Source of the DNA: Corythucha ciliata
Taxonomy: Eukaryota; Arthropoda; Insecta; Hemiptera; Tingidae
Length of the DNA stretch: 64,000 bases
NCBI GenBank assembly: GCA_038030265.1
Contig: CM075942.1
Coordinates: 71,118,926-71,182,925, forward strand
Reading direction: 5' to 3'
The notes beneath the pieces are model-generated. The model saw only the letters and a list, made by a program, of their open reading frames with translations, searched no databases and was not told the origin of the DNA. The translations under genes were made by a program, and so were the position numbers. Within the stretch, counting starts at the first letter, position 1. Every line of letters starts with the position of its first letter. Below are positions 53,661-64,000 of the stretch, piece after piece.

Positions 53661-54981
53661 TCCGTACCTTCCTTCCCAGGTCCAATCGCTTCACGGTTTT
53701 GTCACTCCTCATCTGGGTGGCAGGCGCCACCCGCTGGAGCTCCGTCGCTACTTCCCTGTGTCCCAAATCTCTCCCCTTAACCGCCCATTTCCCATGGACT
53801 TGCAACCCATAACATGTTTCCATTGCGCGCATCTTGACCTCCAAATATAGGGGTCGCAGCCGAAGCAACATTTCCATCGCTGCCGTTGGAGTCGTCCTGA
53901 AGGCCCCCAGAGTCGCCAGACAGGCCAGACGCTGGACCCTGCCGAGCAACTCCCGCCCCCAGGACCACTCCACCGCCTTCCACCAAGCCAAAGCGCCATA
54001 CAATATTCTGGGCCTAATTATACCTGTATATAGCCACAGCATCCGTTGAGGGGTTAAGCCCCAGGTATTCCCCACTACTCGCCTACATTGATGAAATGTC
54101 CTTACCGCTCGTTTACACACATTGTCCACGTGGGTCCTCCACGACAGTTTACTGTTCAGGGTCACCCCCAAATATTTAGCTTCTGACACCCTTTCTATTT
54201 CCCTTCCGTTCATCCTAATTGGCCCCCACCCTGCCAAGCTCCTCTTCTTCGTAAAGAGTATGAGCTTGGCTTTTTCCGGGTTTACCGCAAGTCCTCTGCC
54301 TGCACACCAGTTATTCATTACGTGAACAGCCTGATTCATGAGACCGCACAAGGTGCTCAAGTCTTTCCCCCTCACCAGTATCACCCCATCATCCGCAAAG
54401 AACTGACAATAAATACCCTCTCTCTCCAAGACTCTTATGAGCCCCTCTATGACCAAACACCAGAGCAGGGGGGAAATGCAGGAGCCTTGAGGGGTTCCCC
54501 TCTCAGCCTTCACCACCACTTCTCCCCCCCCCCAGCTCCGCCACCACCCATCTGTTCCGCAGCATCACCTCTACGAACTCTATCAACACATTGTTCACCC
54601 CAAACTCCCTCAACGCCTCTATCATACACTCCCTGGAGACATTATTGAATGCCCCCTCTATACTACGAATAACCCCAAGCAGTACTCCTTACAGCCCAAA
54701 CTATCCTCCACCCTCGAAAGTAGCGCATGCAGCGCCGTATCCGTCGACCTCCCCGCATTATATGCATGTTGATGCTCATGCAACCCTCTCCTAGCGAGCA
54801 CTTCCTGCCGGATATACAAATCTATGACTCGCTCCAATACTCTTAAGCCTACACAATTAATACTTATAGGCCTAAAATCCGCCGCGCGGTTACATGCTCT
54901 TCCACCACCTTTAGGTAAAAATTTCACTCTTACCCTCGTCCATGCCGTGGGGATTTCCCCCCTTACCAAGCAGTTCACCAT
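53661..54981 (-). pseudogene. Nested LINE: reverse transcriptase
   Basis: The fingers lie at 54981-54658 (VKFLPKGGGRACNRAADFRP, QHAYNAGRSTDTALHALL) and the palm and thumb in the next frame from 54519 (ERGTPQGSCISPLLWCL, CQFFADDGVILVRG, KYLGVTLNSKLSWRTH, YGALAWWKAVEW). A frame break and C-run lie between them near 54525-54660. The FADD box is intact. Confidence 0.8.
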
Positions 54982-55093
54982 CAGCCGACGAAGACTTTCT
55001 TTCGCCCCCTCATTTGATTTCTGGATGACGATCGGGTATATTCCGTCATGCCCCGCCGCCTTGTAGGCTCCCAGCGTCGCCAGCGTTCCGCGT

Positions 55094-56042
55094 TCAGCGT
55101 TCCGCTGTGCAGATCAGTTCGCTCTGTGCCCTCCGACTTCCGTCCACGTCACGCACGTCAGTCTCAACCGCAGTCATCTGCCTCTCCTCACACCCTGGAA
55201 AATGGGTGCTTAGCATATGATCCAAAATCCCCTTATTGTCCACTACCACTTCACCCCCCCCCCCCCCCAGCTGCCATTCCACTTCATCTCTGATGACCTT
55301 GCTCAGTCTTGCTGTTTCCTTCGCCGATTCCACTTCCTCGCAGAATTTCCTCCACGCCGTCCTCTTCATTCTCCGGAGGTCCCGCTTGTAGGCCTTTCTG
55401 ACTTCATTATACTGCTGCCAATCCACCCCAGCATCCGTCAACCTAGCTCTATTAAAGTTAGACCTCACTTTTTTCCGCTGCTCCCTGAGCTGGGAGTTCC
55501 ACCACGGCTCACCCGTTCCGCGAATACGTCGGGCCGGACAGGCTTCCTCAAACGCTTTTTTCAACGATCTGGTCAGCTTGCTTTCTTGAAGTTCGACGCT
55601 ATCCTCCTGCAGCTCTTGCTCCCCAGCTTGTTGTTGCTGTAGCTTCCTCTCGAATTTATCCCAGTCCGCTCGCCTGGGGTTTCTAACCAGCTTCACCGCC
55701 AACGGCCTCGCCCCAACCTCGAATCTAATTGGCCTGTGATCAGAGGAAATATCATTACACACCCTCCATCCAGTTATCACGCCTCTCGCCCCACCCCCCA
55801 GAGCAGAATGTGGCGTCAATCACCTCACTCCGACTCCGAGTCACGAACGTGGGCCTGTTTCCAATATTCATAATCACAAAATTCAGCCTTACCAGGTCTT
55901 CCAGAAGCTCCTCACCTGCCCTATTCGTATCTGTCGAACCCCATGCTACGTTATGGGCATTCAGGTCCGCCCCGACGATCAATATCGCCGTCTCCCGGAC
56001 ACAGATCTCCATCAATCTTTCCCAATCTTCAATTCAATCTTC
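55094..56042 (-). pseudogene. Nested LINE: AP-endonuclease, 5'-truncated
   Basis: Two frames carry ILIVGADLNAHNVAWGST and RPTFVTRSRSEVIDATF, then ISSDHRPIRFEVG. These are the GAD.NAHH, VIDxT and SDH motifs of the APE-type nuclease. The start of the domain is missing. Frame switches near 55790. Confidence 0.75.
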
Positions 56043-56052
56043 GGTTAGCGTT

Positions 56053-57053
56053 CTTCTAGGCGTACTCACAAGGTGCACGACCTCACCTGAAGCGCTCATC
56101 TCCGCTTGCCTAGCGGGAGGATTTCCTGGAAGTGTACTACGGCTCTCAGTTTCTTCCCGTAATTTAATCGCTTTTAAATGACCTAGTATCGTGTTCTTGT
56201 TTATTTTAATTTTTTCTTGCGATCGGTTCACTATTGGGTCATGGGTAAGAGGGGGGGCACAAACAAAGGTTGGTATGATCAAAGGGCCGTACTTATAAAA
56301 AATTGAGCAGGGTATGAAATGACCTAAGCAGGGATTAGTGTTTCCAAAGGAATGAGTGACTTTTAAATTCCACGTTTCTTTAGGGGGAATTACGACTTCT
56401 TCGTCTCCAGTTACGATTAGATTATCTTCCTTTACAATTGGTTCTATTTTGTTTAATTTAGCTCTCTCAATAGGTTCAATGAAAGGTATTTCGTGATTCA
56501 TTCCCTCAGGATCGATCACTATTTTCTCGTCAGCCGTACTGATAACTGCCTTAAACTTACTCAAAAAATCAATTCCTAATAATAACTTAGCACTAAGATC
56601 CTTAACCACTACAAAGTCATGCGAAAAAATTAATCCACCTAGATTAATGAGGGAATTTATCTTGCCTAAAACGTGCAGGTTTCCTCCGTTCGCCGATCGG
56701 AGTCTCAGAAATGGGGTTTTCTCCAACTTCTCGTAGATGACCGAGGAATTTACACAACTTACGCTAGCTCCTGTATCGACAATGCAATTTACCTCATTTT
56801 TCCCGATCCTCCCTTTAACTTCGATACGAGCATAGCCGGTCAAGTTTATTTCCGCAATTGTAATTTTACGTTTTCTTAAGTTTCTAAACCTCCGAGCCGG
56901 ATTCTTCCTACACGTCCTTGAGAAATGCGTTTTCTTACTACAATATTTACATTTCCTATTTACCACCTTCCCTGGGCTAACAGTCTCGGCTGCGACTGTC
57001 AAAGCTAGTTTCCCGAGCGACAATTTCTGGCATAGTACCCGAGCTTTTGACAC
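56053..57053 (-). CDS. pol: gypsy pol N-terminal part: zinc knuckle and protease
   Basis: The frame is entered by -1 frameshifting from gag at 57008-57014. It has a zinc knuckle (CKYCSKKTHFSRTC), then the aspartic protease signature NCIVDTGASVSCVN and a flap-like LLLGIDFLSKF. The final residues before 56034 come from the LINE insertion and its target duplication. The protein would mature Gag-Pol. Pol is interrupted after this by the LINE. Confidence 0.8.
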
Positions 57054-57859
57054 CGGAAGCAGACTATGTTTCCGTTATTTTTCCGCATCGGAGGGGAATT
57101 TAGTCCCTCTCTTACTCGTACCCCGGGGTGTCTATAGTAATTATTTTCTCTAGTATTGTTTGCTCGGTACTGACCTTGTTCCATTATGAAACCCGTGAGG
57201 CGACCAACTTGTCTTCTCAGTTCCTCGACCTCTCTCGTCAGGGACCCGGTGGCTTCGTCCCGCGAAGTCTCTTGGCGACCGTCCGTCACCATAGCCCTCA
57301 TCGTTTCCACTCGTTGTAGGTGGGCAACTAGGACGGAAAGTCGTGAGTTGTCCAGCATCCCGATCTTTTCAAGGTTTTCGGGGAGTAGCCCTCGGATGAT
57401 GAGTCTGATTTTTTCCCTTTCGGCCATTTCCTCGTCCGCTTCGAAGCAAAGGCGTAGCATCTCGTTCACGTAGTCCGTCGCACTCTCGTTTCGATGTTGT
57501 CTCCGGGCGTGCAGGGTCACGTAGCTTTTATCTGACCGGGCTGCGGCAAACGCCTCTTCCAACATCCTCTTTGCCTCCGTGAAATCCCTCATGTGGGCCT
57601 CGTTCCGGTCCCACCAGGACGCAGCGGCGCCTCGAAGGTAGCAGGGCAGGTTGCTAAATCGGGTAGCCGAGCTCCAGTTGTTGGTTCTGGCGGCCCTCTC
57701 GAATTGCTTGATGAAACCGACGACATCCTCGCCCTCCTTGGCACCAAAACTCGGGGGAATCACACTAACACTAAGTTCAGCCATTGCCTTAGTTTCCGTA
57801 GTCATAACTCCCAGTACGGCTTTAGTCTGCGCTCGCGTCTGTACCCCGGATGGTTCCAT
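57005..57859 (-). CDS. gag: gypsy gag
   Basis: The 284-residue frame starts MEPSGVQTRAQTKAV and contains the retrotransposon gag core: FIKQFERAARTNNWSS, LRGAAASWWDRNEAH, RRQHRNESATDYVNEM and RLIIRGLLPENLEKI. The C-terminal knuckle CFRCQKLGYYARNC has Tyr where the zinc-binding His is expected. Gag ends at TAG (57005-57007) directly after the slippery heptamer. The ATG is preceded by the LTR and primer-binding site at a normal distance. Confidence 0.85.
   Translation of the reverse strand: MEPSGVQTRAQTKAVLGVMTTETKAMAELSVSVIPPSFGAKEGEDVVGFIKQFERAARTNNWSSATRFSNLPCYLRGAAASWWDRNEAHMRDFTEAKRMLEEAFAAARSDKSYVTLHARRQHRNESATDYVNEMLRLCFEADEEMAEREKIRLIIRGLLPENLEKIGMLDNSRLSVLVAHLQRVETMRAMVTDGRQETSRDEATGSLTREVEELRRQVGRLTGFIMEQGQYRANNTRENNYYRHPGVRVREGLNSPPMRKNNGNIVCFRCQKLGYYARNCRSGN
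57008..57014 (-). other. -1 ribosomal frameshift heptamer G GGA AAC
   Basis: On the minus strand the last gag codons are TCG GGA AAC TAG. G GGA AAC fits the X XXY YYZ slippery rule in the zero frame, and a -1 slip enters GGG AAA CTA GCT, which is exactly the frame of the protease reading. I did not evaluate a downstream pseudoknot. Confidence 0.8.
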
Positions 57860-57908
57860 CAGACCGAACCGTACCTTTTCATTTTCCCGTCCTGCCGATG
57901 TTTTTGAG

Positions 57909-57926
57909 TACCCGGCGCCTCCACCA
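57909..57926 (-). other. Primer-binding site of the 9.5-kb gypsy element
   Basis: Two bases inside the 5' LTR the minus strand reads TGGTGGAGGCGCCGGGTA, beginning with the TGG that pairs with tRNA CCA. I do not assign the tRNA. Confidence 0.55.
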
Positions 57927-57928
57927 GT

Positions 57929-58244
57929 TGTTACGCCCCCTCCGGCGTTGCCAGGACGGGAATAGGGGGATCGGTAAAGAATTACTATTGTTCCAAGACG
58001 AACACGAATCCTTTTATTACTTTAAATACACCGAACGACATAACACTTCGCAAATCCACCAAAAACAGTCCTCCCTCCTTCTTGTCTTTACACTTTTATT
58101 TCCGCCGCTTGCCTCGCCCACCCCCCGGGTCGTCCTCCCTGCTCCCGGCTAATTCCTCTTTATTCTTATCCTTTTGGTCGGGGGCGGTCTGGCTCGCCGC
58201 CTTGAGTTGTTGATGGTGGGGGGGGGGGGTCTCCTTTCCTTACA
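57929..58244 (-). repeat. 5' LTR of the 9.5-kb gypsy element
   Basis: On the plus strand it runs TGTTACGCCCCCTCCGGCG ... CTCCTTTCCTTACA. It matches 48791-49106 with about six substitutions or one-base indels, including the G-run. Confidence 0.88.
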
Positions 58245-58248
58245 GTAT

Positions 58249-61200
58249 CACTATCACCCATGAAAACTTATTTTCTGGCCGTTGAGTTCACAACACTGTG
58301 TGTTTTTTTAAAAAGTTTTTGATGGGATTCAGTGTTCGGTGTACCAGAAACGGCTGCCCTTTCTTCTTTGACATATTCGTATTCAATTCAGCCGCTACAG
58401 TTTTTCTGCGATGACTGCAATCTACAAACATCATCGTAGAACAATATTAACATGGTTTTCTTTGAACCTGGCTTCTCCTTCTTTGTGAGCCTTTACTTCG
58501 CCGGGCTCCAAGTTCACGAGCCATTCTTCTAATCTCCGAAAAAATAAGTAAATAAAACGGCGAGGGACTATTCACTTTAACCAAGACAAAAAATATCTAA
58601 ACGAAACGGTAGAAGTTGGAGACTAGACTCCTCCTTACTTCTTCTAAACAATGAAAGGGGGTGAGGTGGGTTCTAACCTTCTTATTTGTTATGAGTCGAA
58701 TAACCTTTGAAAAATCGAACCTCGCTTCCCCATCCCATACGGCGAAATCTCAGGGAAAAGAAGAAGTAGAAGCATTAACAAGCCAAAACCCTAAAAATAA
58801 AATACGGAGAGTTTCTAAATTCAGCAGATGAGTAAACATTTTCGACGTGATTGAGGCCAAGGTATACATATAGACATCAGAGGTATGCTCGTATCTAGGG
58901 ACTCCTTGGCAAACGTTACGTCACCCGGGTTAGACCAACGATGTATAAAAGAACTGGATTGCTCATCACTGCTGATAAAGTCTGCCATCAAATAAGCTCC
59001 AAGTAGAGATTAAAGTAGATGAGAGGGGTGGAGTTTCAAAGTAAATACGGGAAGAGAGTTGTGTTGCCATAACTAGACATGGAGAGGGGCAGGGTAATTG
59101 TTTATCAGGGGACGACCTGCCCCCTCCACAACCCCACCAGTCCGCTGTGAGCAATCCAGGTTTACATATCGTTGGGTTAGACTTGAAATGAGGCGAGAGG
59201 TTCTACTGAAAAATTGTGATGTTATCGCACACGTGGGTAGAGATACTATAGATACAGGTAAAAGCAATGTTTGATAAGACTGACGCCATTTCTGTTCTGG
59301 AAAACAAAACCGCTCAAAAAAAGTATATTTTAAAAATGTGTTTTTCTGTGTTTCACAAATTCTTTTAGTCAGCGTGCAATATAGAAAAGAAACGTGCATT
59401 ACCGGCACGAGGAATATTGTTGTTCCAAACTTTGCATGCGCTAGGTGAGTGTTATTGTAAGAAATAACTTTATTTTATAGAATTCAAGGGTTGCAGTTCA
59501 GCTACTTTGATGTTTAATTCGAATCATGTTTCTTGTTAAACTTTGAAGGGCTTTCGACGCTCCAACATCTTACTCGTAATGCATTCGTATTCGATAGTAA
59601 ATAGTGTTTCTTTCCACCCTACATCGAACCATCATTGATTACAAATTTTCGGGCACATCCATAACGGCGTAGCCAGACCTTGTTCCAGGGGTGGGGCTTT
59701 TCAGGAGCCAGATGTCAGATGCATCATAACATGGTACGTGTGTAACGTACATTACAATGTTGCATCATAATCCTGCCTATTGCATTCAGGGAATAGTTCC
59801 AGCGTGAGGGCTAGGGTTGCCAGATACCCGAGGATCTATGTTCGGAGAGGGCCCAACTGGTTGTGTAATAGCCATTTACTGCTGTGTGAAACAGTCAGTT
59901 TTTTTTGGTGAATTAGCCGGTTTTTGAAAAATCATGATTCCGGGGGTTCCTGCTCTGTTCCAGGGATAAAACTGCTGTTTTTGGTAAGTGAATTTCTTAT
60001 TTGAGAAACAGCTTTTCTGACGTTGTCTGTGGTTTCTGAACATGAATGGACATTTCCATGATGAATAGCCAGTTTGAGGAGCCTATAACTGTTGCCGAAC
60101 CTAGTTAGTTTATGTGGTGACAAAAAGTCAAGTTTTTTGACATTAGTGTCCTTCTCTGTGGGGAAATTGACCAACAGCTTTGAGAACGGTGGTCTCTATT
60201 CCGAGTTTTGTGTTCCGTGAGAAAAATAACCATTTTTTTTTTCTTTCCAGTAAATTAACGACCTCGAAAACCGGCTTTTAAGATTATTTCTTTTCAGCTA
60301 ATAATCCAGTCAAATCGTATTAAAAAAATACCATACGTGGACAAAAATCTCGACATTGATTTTTACACTTTATTCCATGTTTTTCGGAAAGAGGAACACG
60401 AATCTGAAGAGATCCAACAAAATTTCCTTGTGCGTTTTGAGAAAATCGCGAATAACTGATAATTTTTGGCACTTTCTTAGCTTTTCGCTTGCAACTTCTC
60501 AATGACGCATTCTACGGAAAATTGTACCCTGTTTTTTTTGAAGAGCATCAAGTTCTGAGTCGAATTATTTTTTCTTTTGTCACAATTGACCCAGTTGTTT
60601 CGCCGGTATTGATTTTTTTTTTCATTTTTAGTCGCTTTTGGCAAAATTGTGTGAAAAAATAATACTAGTTCAACTCTCAGTTGAGTGATGTAATCTCTGA
60701 CGCTACCTATAATACGTTGGTATGTTGAGATTTAACATTTGTGGACAAAGTTGGGCATAGCCACTTTTTCTTAAACAAAATCTATTTTCATCGCCCTGTA
60801 CAGAATATTTTCCGGGCCTTGAAAAATTTGCATGGCAAATATGGTTTCTGACTGTAAATTTCACCAGCTTTCACTGAAAAATAGTGCAATTTTCATCGAA
60901 GCCTTCGTTCGATAGTTATAGGCAAAAACGTTAGTCTGAAGAAAGGAGTTAACGGAAAATTACTCATTTTGTGAGTTTCCCACTGCGTTTTAATGCCACT
61001 TATCGGGTCTTTATAAAAATGCCATACATGGCTCCTTATAGGAAATTTAACGAGCTTTCATATGAGTTTCTTTAACGTTTAATCGGGTGGATAGTTTTTG
61101 AGTTATAGGCCGAAATGTGATAAAACAGGTCTTTCCGCACAATTTGAATTGTGATGGGATAACGCCGTGTTAAAATTATAACACGCCTTCGTACTTGCCC

Positions 61201-61424
61201 CCCCCCCCCCAGCTGGGTTAAAAACTATGGATTCGAAATAGTCAAGGAAAAGATCGAGCGACTGCGACTAGCGATGGAAAAAAGATAATAGTGTTGCACC
61301 GCATAATCATTTGATCAAGTGACCCGACAAACGGAAAAATCCTTAATGTTTGCTACACGATTTTACCCACACAACCGCCCAGTTGGCTCCAACCAGTTGT
61401 GAACCCCTTTCGAGAACATACAAG
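58249..61424. other. Non-coding stretch with one TIR-like pair
   Basis: No gene is supported. Near 58931-58970 and 59148-59186, CTGGATTGCTCA and TGAGCAATCCAG together with TTAGACCAACGATGTA and ATATCGTTGGGTTAGAC form inverted arms of about 38 bp around 180 bp, probably a small decayed TIR element. Confidence 0.45.
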
Positions 61425-61545
61425 GCGGAAGAGGATAAGTGTGACAAAAAATGTGGGTTAAAATAGACCTCATTTACGACCGATATCACACCATACACCA
61501 TGGTCCGAAAATCAAAACTTCTCTAGATATAATTTTGGAACCCGG
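61425..61545 (+). repeat. Dispersed foldback repeat 'A', copy 3 (short)
   Basis: AGGCGGAAGAGGATAAGTGT leads into AAATAGACCTCATTTACGAC and GGTCCGAAAATCAAAACTT, then the match is lost near 61545. Confidence 0.65.
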
Positions 61546-62485
61546 GTTAGTTGGAAGGCGATTGGTACGTTTTGTGACTTTTAAAAAAAGTTCAAAGTTC
61601 TTCAGGAGGAGGTGGATGGTGCGAGGGGAAATGAAGTCAATGTTTACTTGTGAAGCATTTGAGCAAACTCTAAAATTGTTTGTTTACAAATAACAAGAAA
61701 AATTGTACACCAGTAAACGCGTCTTCCCCGCATCATCCATTTTATGAAAACATGAAATAAGCTTTGACGTAATCAAACCCCCACTTAAGGAGTGGAAGGG
61801 GTTAGAAATATCCCCCCGTACGTCGCGTAATCAATTAAAGTTTCGGTCCAATGGCGCAGGGGGCTCCTGTTCTGATCCTCTGGCCTGGGCATTCGCAGTT
61901 TCAGTTGTTGAGGAGGAGGGGGGGGGGGTTGTTGAAAAGTAAGGCAAACCAACGGGCCTTTTACGTCCAACTACCTCAACTACCTCAAATTAGGCTTTTA
62001 CCCTACAAATTACCGGTTACCGACGCTAGGGAGTCCCAGGACACCAGAACATCAAGTTTAACACATAAATTAATGTTTTCTGGAGGCAAAATGGTCAGTT
62101 TCTTGATAGAAAATCTAGAATGGAGGGGCTTGAAAAAGTTGGGTAAGCTAATGGAATGAAGGTTGATGGCCTGAAATGAAGGTCACGGAGCATAGATTCG
62201 TCAGAAACAGATGATTTTAAGACTTTGTCAACATATTTTTAGAAAAAAGGCCCGTTGTGCTCCGTATTGGTCGTGTAAAACCAGTTTATTCGCAAAAGGC
62301 GTAGGAAATTTAATGACCCTAAATGTTTTTGTACGAAAAGGTTTTCCTCTAAAGCCACTCGTTTAGGGGATGTTTATAGAAAAAAAATGATGAAATGCCC
62401 CAAAAATCGTGGTTTTCGGGCTGCCAAAAGTTATGACTAGCGTTTCAGAGTTTTCGTTTTTTCTATCGAAAACTTTCTAATACAT
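61546..62485. other. Non-coding stretch
   Basis: No gene or element is recognised. A G-run lies at 61916-61929. Confidence 0.35.
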
Positions 62486-63560
62486 ATACAGGGTGGATGC
62501 GAATAAGTGTAGAAGAAAATAGGGTGAAGGTAGACCTCATTTGCAATCGAAAACGCTTAAAACACCATGGTACGAAAATCAAAACCCATCAAGATATGAT
62601 TTTTCTAATGTCTTTGCAGGATAACATCAATTTCCTTAACTAAATGCGAGTAACTCGCTTTTTAGCTGACTTTCTGTAAATTTTTGGCGATGGATTCGGG
62701 AAAAGCACACCCTGACAGACAGAAAGTCAGGACTAGCAATTTTCGTCAAAAAAATAACTATTTTCTGTCACCTCGGCAGCTCATTAAGATTGTACGATAC
62801 AAGGATTTTTAATTTTTGATCAAAGTCAACCCCCACTTGACCATACTAAATCTAATCTGCGCCTATCGACTTTCCATTGATCATAAAAACTTCTTCAACG
62901 TGCCCCATTCAACATTTACTCGTGAGCGTTCGATTAATTAATTGGCAATTTTCCAGCAAAAATGACAATTTTTTTTAAAATAAGAAAAGAGTGATTTTTC
63001 TTCTCTTCAAAATCGCTTGTTTTGACATGCAAAATTCAAACAATCCTTGCGAATTTCAACATGCTAAAACGTCATTGGACTTTGAATGGAACTGACTGTG
63101 AACGCCCACTAAAGTATCAAAAATTGTCGCCCCAGCTAGCTGACTATCAAATTGAGTGCATTTACTACTATGAATTTCGACGTTTTAGGTTAATTTTCTA
63201 TTATTTATTCGACAAAAATGACCACTCAGTGTGACTCTATACTTTAATTTAGCCATTTCTGCACAATAATCCCTAATTTACTAGTAACGTCGAAATTCGT
63301 ATTAGTAGTGAAATCCACTCTGTTCGACAGCCAGCTGCCGGAGCGATATCTTTTGATGCTTTGGTGAGCGTTCACATTCAGTTCCATTCAAAAGCCCGCT
63401 TCACATGAGGCTTTAATGATTTTTAGCGTGTTGAAAATCGCAAGGATCGTTTGAATAATTTTGCTGGTCAAACCACTGAAGAGTAAAGCACTAATTTTTC
63501 TCAAAAATGGTCATTTCTGCAAAAAAAATCACTTATTATTTTTTTTTTATAAACTCATGA
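62486..63560. repeat. Dispersed foldback repeat 'A', copy 4, both arms
   Basis: The left arm starts ACAGGGTGGATGCGAATAAG at 62489. The part at about 62940-63190 is repeated inverted at about 63285-63560: AATCCTTGCGAATTTCAACA versus TGTTGAAAATCGCAAGGATC, and GAATTTCGACGTT versus AACGTCGAAATTC. The centre is near 63240. The right arm is shorter than the left. No protein is encoded. Confidence 0.7.
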
Positions 63561-63671
63561 GCAATTTTCATGAGTTTTTCACCAAAGTTTCCTCATAGAA
63601 ACTTCAGAAGGACCAAAAACCTGAGTTTTTTCCCCCTTTAACGTAAAAAGTACGTGTTCTACGGCCCGTAA

Positions 63672-63819
63672 AGCTGGGTTTTCCTAATAGCGGAGCAAAA
63701 CGCTTAGCGAGCGCAGCGTGTTTTACATTTACTCCTAGTTACTACATGTTCACTTTTCGACTGGGAACAATTTAAATAACGCTGCGCTGAGTGTTTTGCG
63801 CTGATAGGAAAATCCGGCT
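63672..63819. mobile_element. 148-bp TIR element (MITE) with TAA duplication
   Basis: The left end is AGCTGGGTTTTCCTAATAGC and the right end, read inwards, AGCCGGATTTTCCTATCAGC. TIRs extend over about 45 bp including AGCGCAGCG. TAA flanks both sides (63669-63671, 63820-63822). Confidence 0.7.
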
Positions 63820-63822
63820 TAA

Positions 63823-64000
63823 AACGTTGAAGCGCTAAATTTCCTTTAGAATTCAAACAACCCTCTACTTTTATAGACCAGCGACCAGCAGTCAGGTAAT
63901 TTGCTAGTGACACAACTCCTGAGTTAGTGGCATTGTGGGGTGTTGATTCAGGGTGTCACACGAGTTTTGCACCACCAGTTTTTAACCATCAGTTTCCCTT
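63823..64000. other. Non-coding end of window
   Basis: No feature is recognised. Confidence 0.4.

Larger units (their letters stand above)
52661..56042 (-). mobile_element. I/LOA-type LINE inserted in gypsy pol, 10-bp target duplication
   Basis: GGTTAGCGTT flanks the insertion at 52651-52660 and 56043-56052. On the minus strand the LINE starts inside its endonuclease, so it is 5'-truncated, and ends in an AAT-type microsatellite (52661-52673). It encodes endonuclease, RT, RNase H and a zinc motif, with several breaks. Confidence 0.85.
48791..58244 (-). mobile_element. Ty3/gypsy (errantivirus-like) element with nested LINE, GTAT duplication
   Basis: Two 316-bp LTRs flank, on the minus strand, gag, protease, RT-RNase H, a truncated integrase and an env-like remnant. 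GTAT lies on both sides (48787-48790, 58245-58248). A 3.4-kb LINE (52661-56042) splits pol, and repeat B (50549-50690) replaces part of the integrase and whatever followed. LTRs differ at roughly six positions, so the element is older than the one at 41863. Confidence 0.88.

Noticed and set aside
53015..55650. Many plus-strand frames of 60-150 aa
   Set aside because: They are opposite-strand shadows of the nested LINE, whose RT, RNase H and endonuclease motifs lie on the minus strand.

Overview
This is a eukaryotic window, most probably from an arthropod with a large, transposon-rich, AT-biased genome. The signs are spliceosomal introns, many LTR and non-LTR retrotransposons with poly(A) or ATT-type tails, short terminal-inverted-repeat (TIR) elements, and an SLC15-type peptide transporter with a large extracellular loop. 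An insect, perhaps a hemipteran, is my inference; the sequence does not prove it. A 500-N block at 39795-40294 marks an assembly gap.

Layout. (1) 1-320 is one copy of a dispersed foldback repeat. 526-5020 is a multi-part gene of an unnamed multicopy invertebrate family whose C-terminal part carries the acidic motif series of FEN1/XPG 5' nucleases. It has two apparent homopolymer frameshifts and a 76-bp intron before an acidic tail. (2) 6145-6483 is a short array of palindromic units. (3) 6709-12660 is a pile-up of retroelements: the LTR and gag of a Ty3/gypsy element, an I-like LINE that has lost its RT active-site box, and two gypsy pol pieces fused head to head. (4) 13303-15315 (minus) is an intact intronless SLC15/POT-like transporter, the only convincing non-transposon host gene here. 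(5) 17023-24440 is a degenerate ~30-bp minisatellite split by a 5.7-kb LINE with an intact 1245-aa ORF2 and by a TIR element. (6) 24.4-39.8 kb is mostly non-coding, with a tRNA-like SINE head, a solo LTR, a 260-bp perfect foldback, a LINE fragment, a gypsy relic and two small TIR elements. (7) 41541-47510 is a TIR element with a young 5-kb Ty3/gypsy element nested in it. (8) 48791-58244 is a second gypsy element with LTRs, GTAT target duplication, a textbook -1 frameshift site between gag and pol, an env-like remnant and a nested LINE with a 10-bp target duplication. (9) 58.2-64.0 kb is non-coding apart from foldback repeats and one more TIR element.

There is no operon-like cooperation. The layout is layered insertion, and relative ages can be read from the nesting. 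The best candidate for something under-described is the FEN/XPG-like gene at 526-5020. Also notable are the four small elements with 3-bp T(T/A)A target duplications, the palindromic array, and the hairpin-ended repeat shared by 32421-32558 and 50549-50690.
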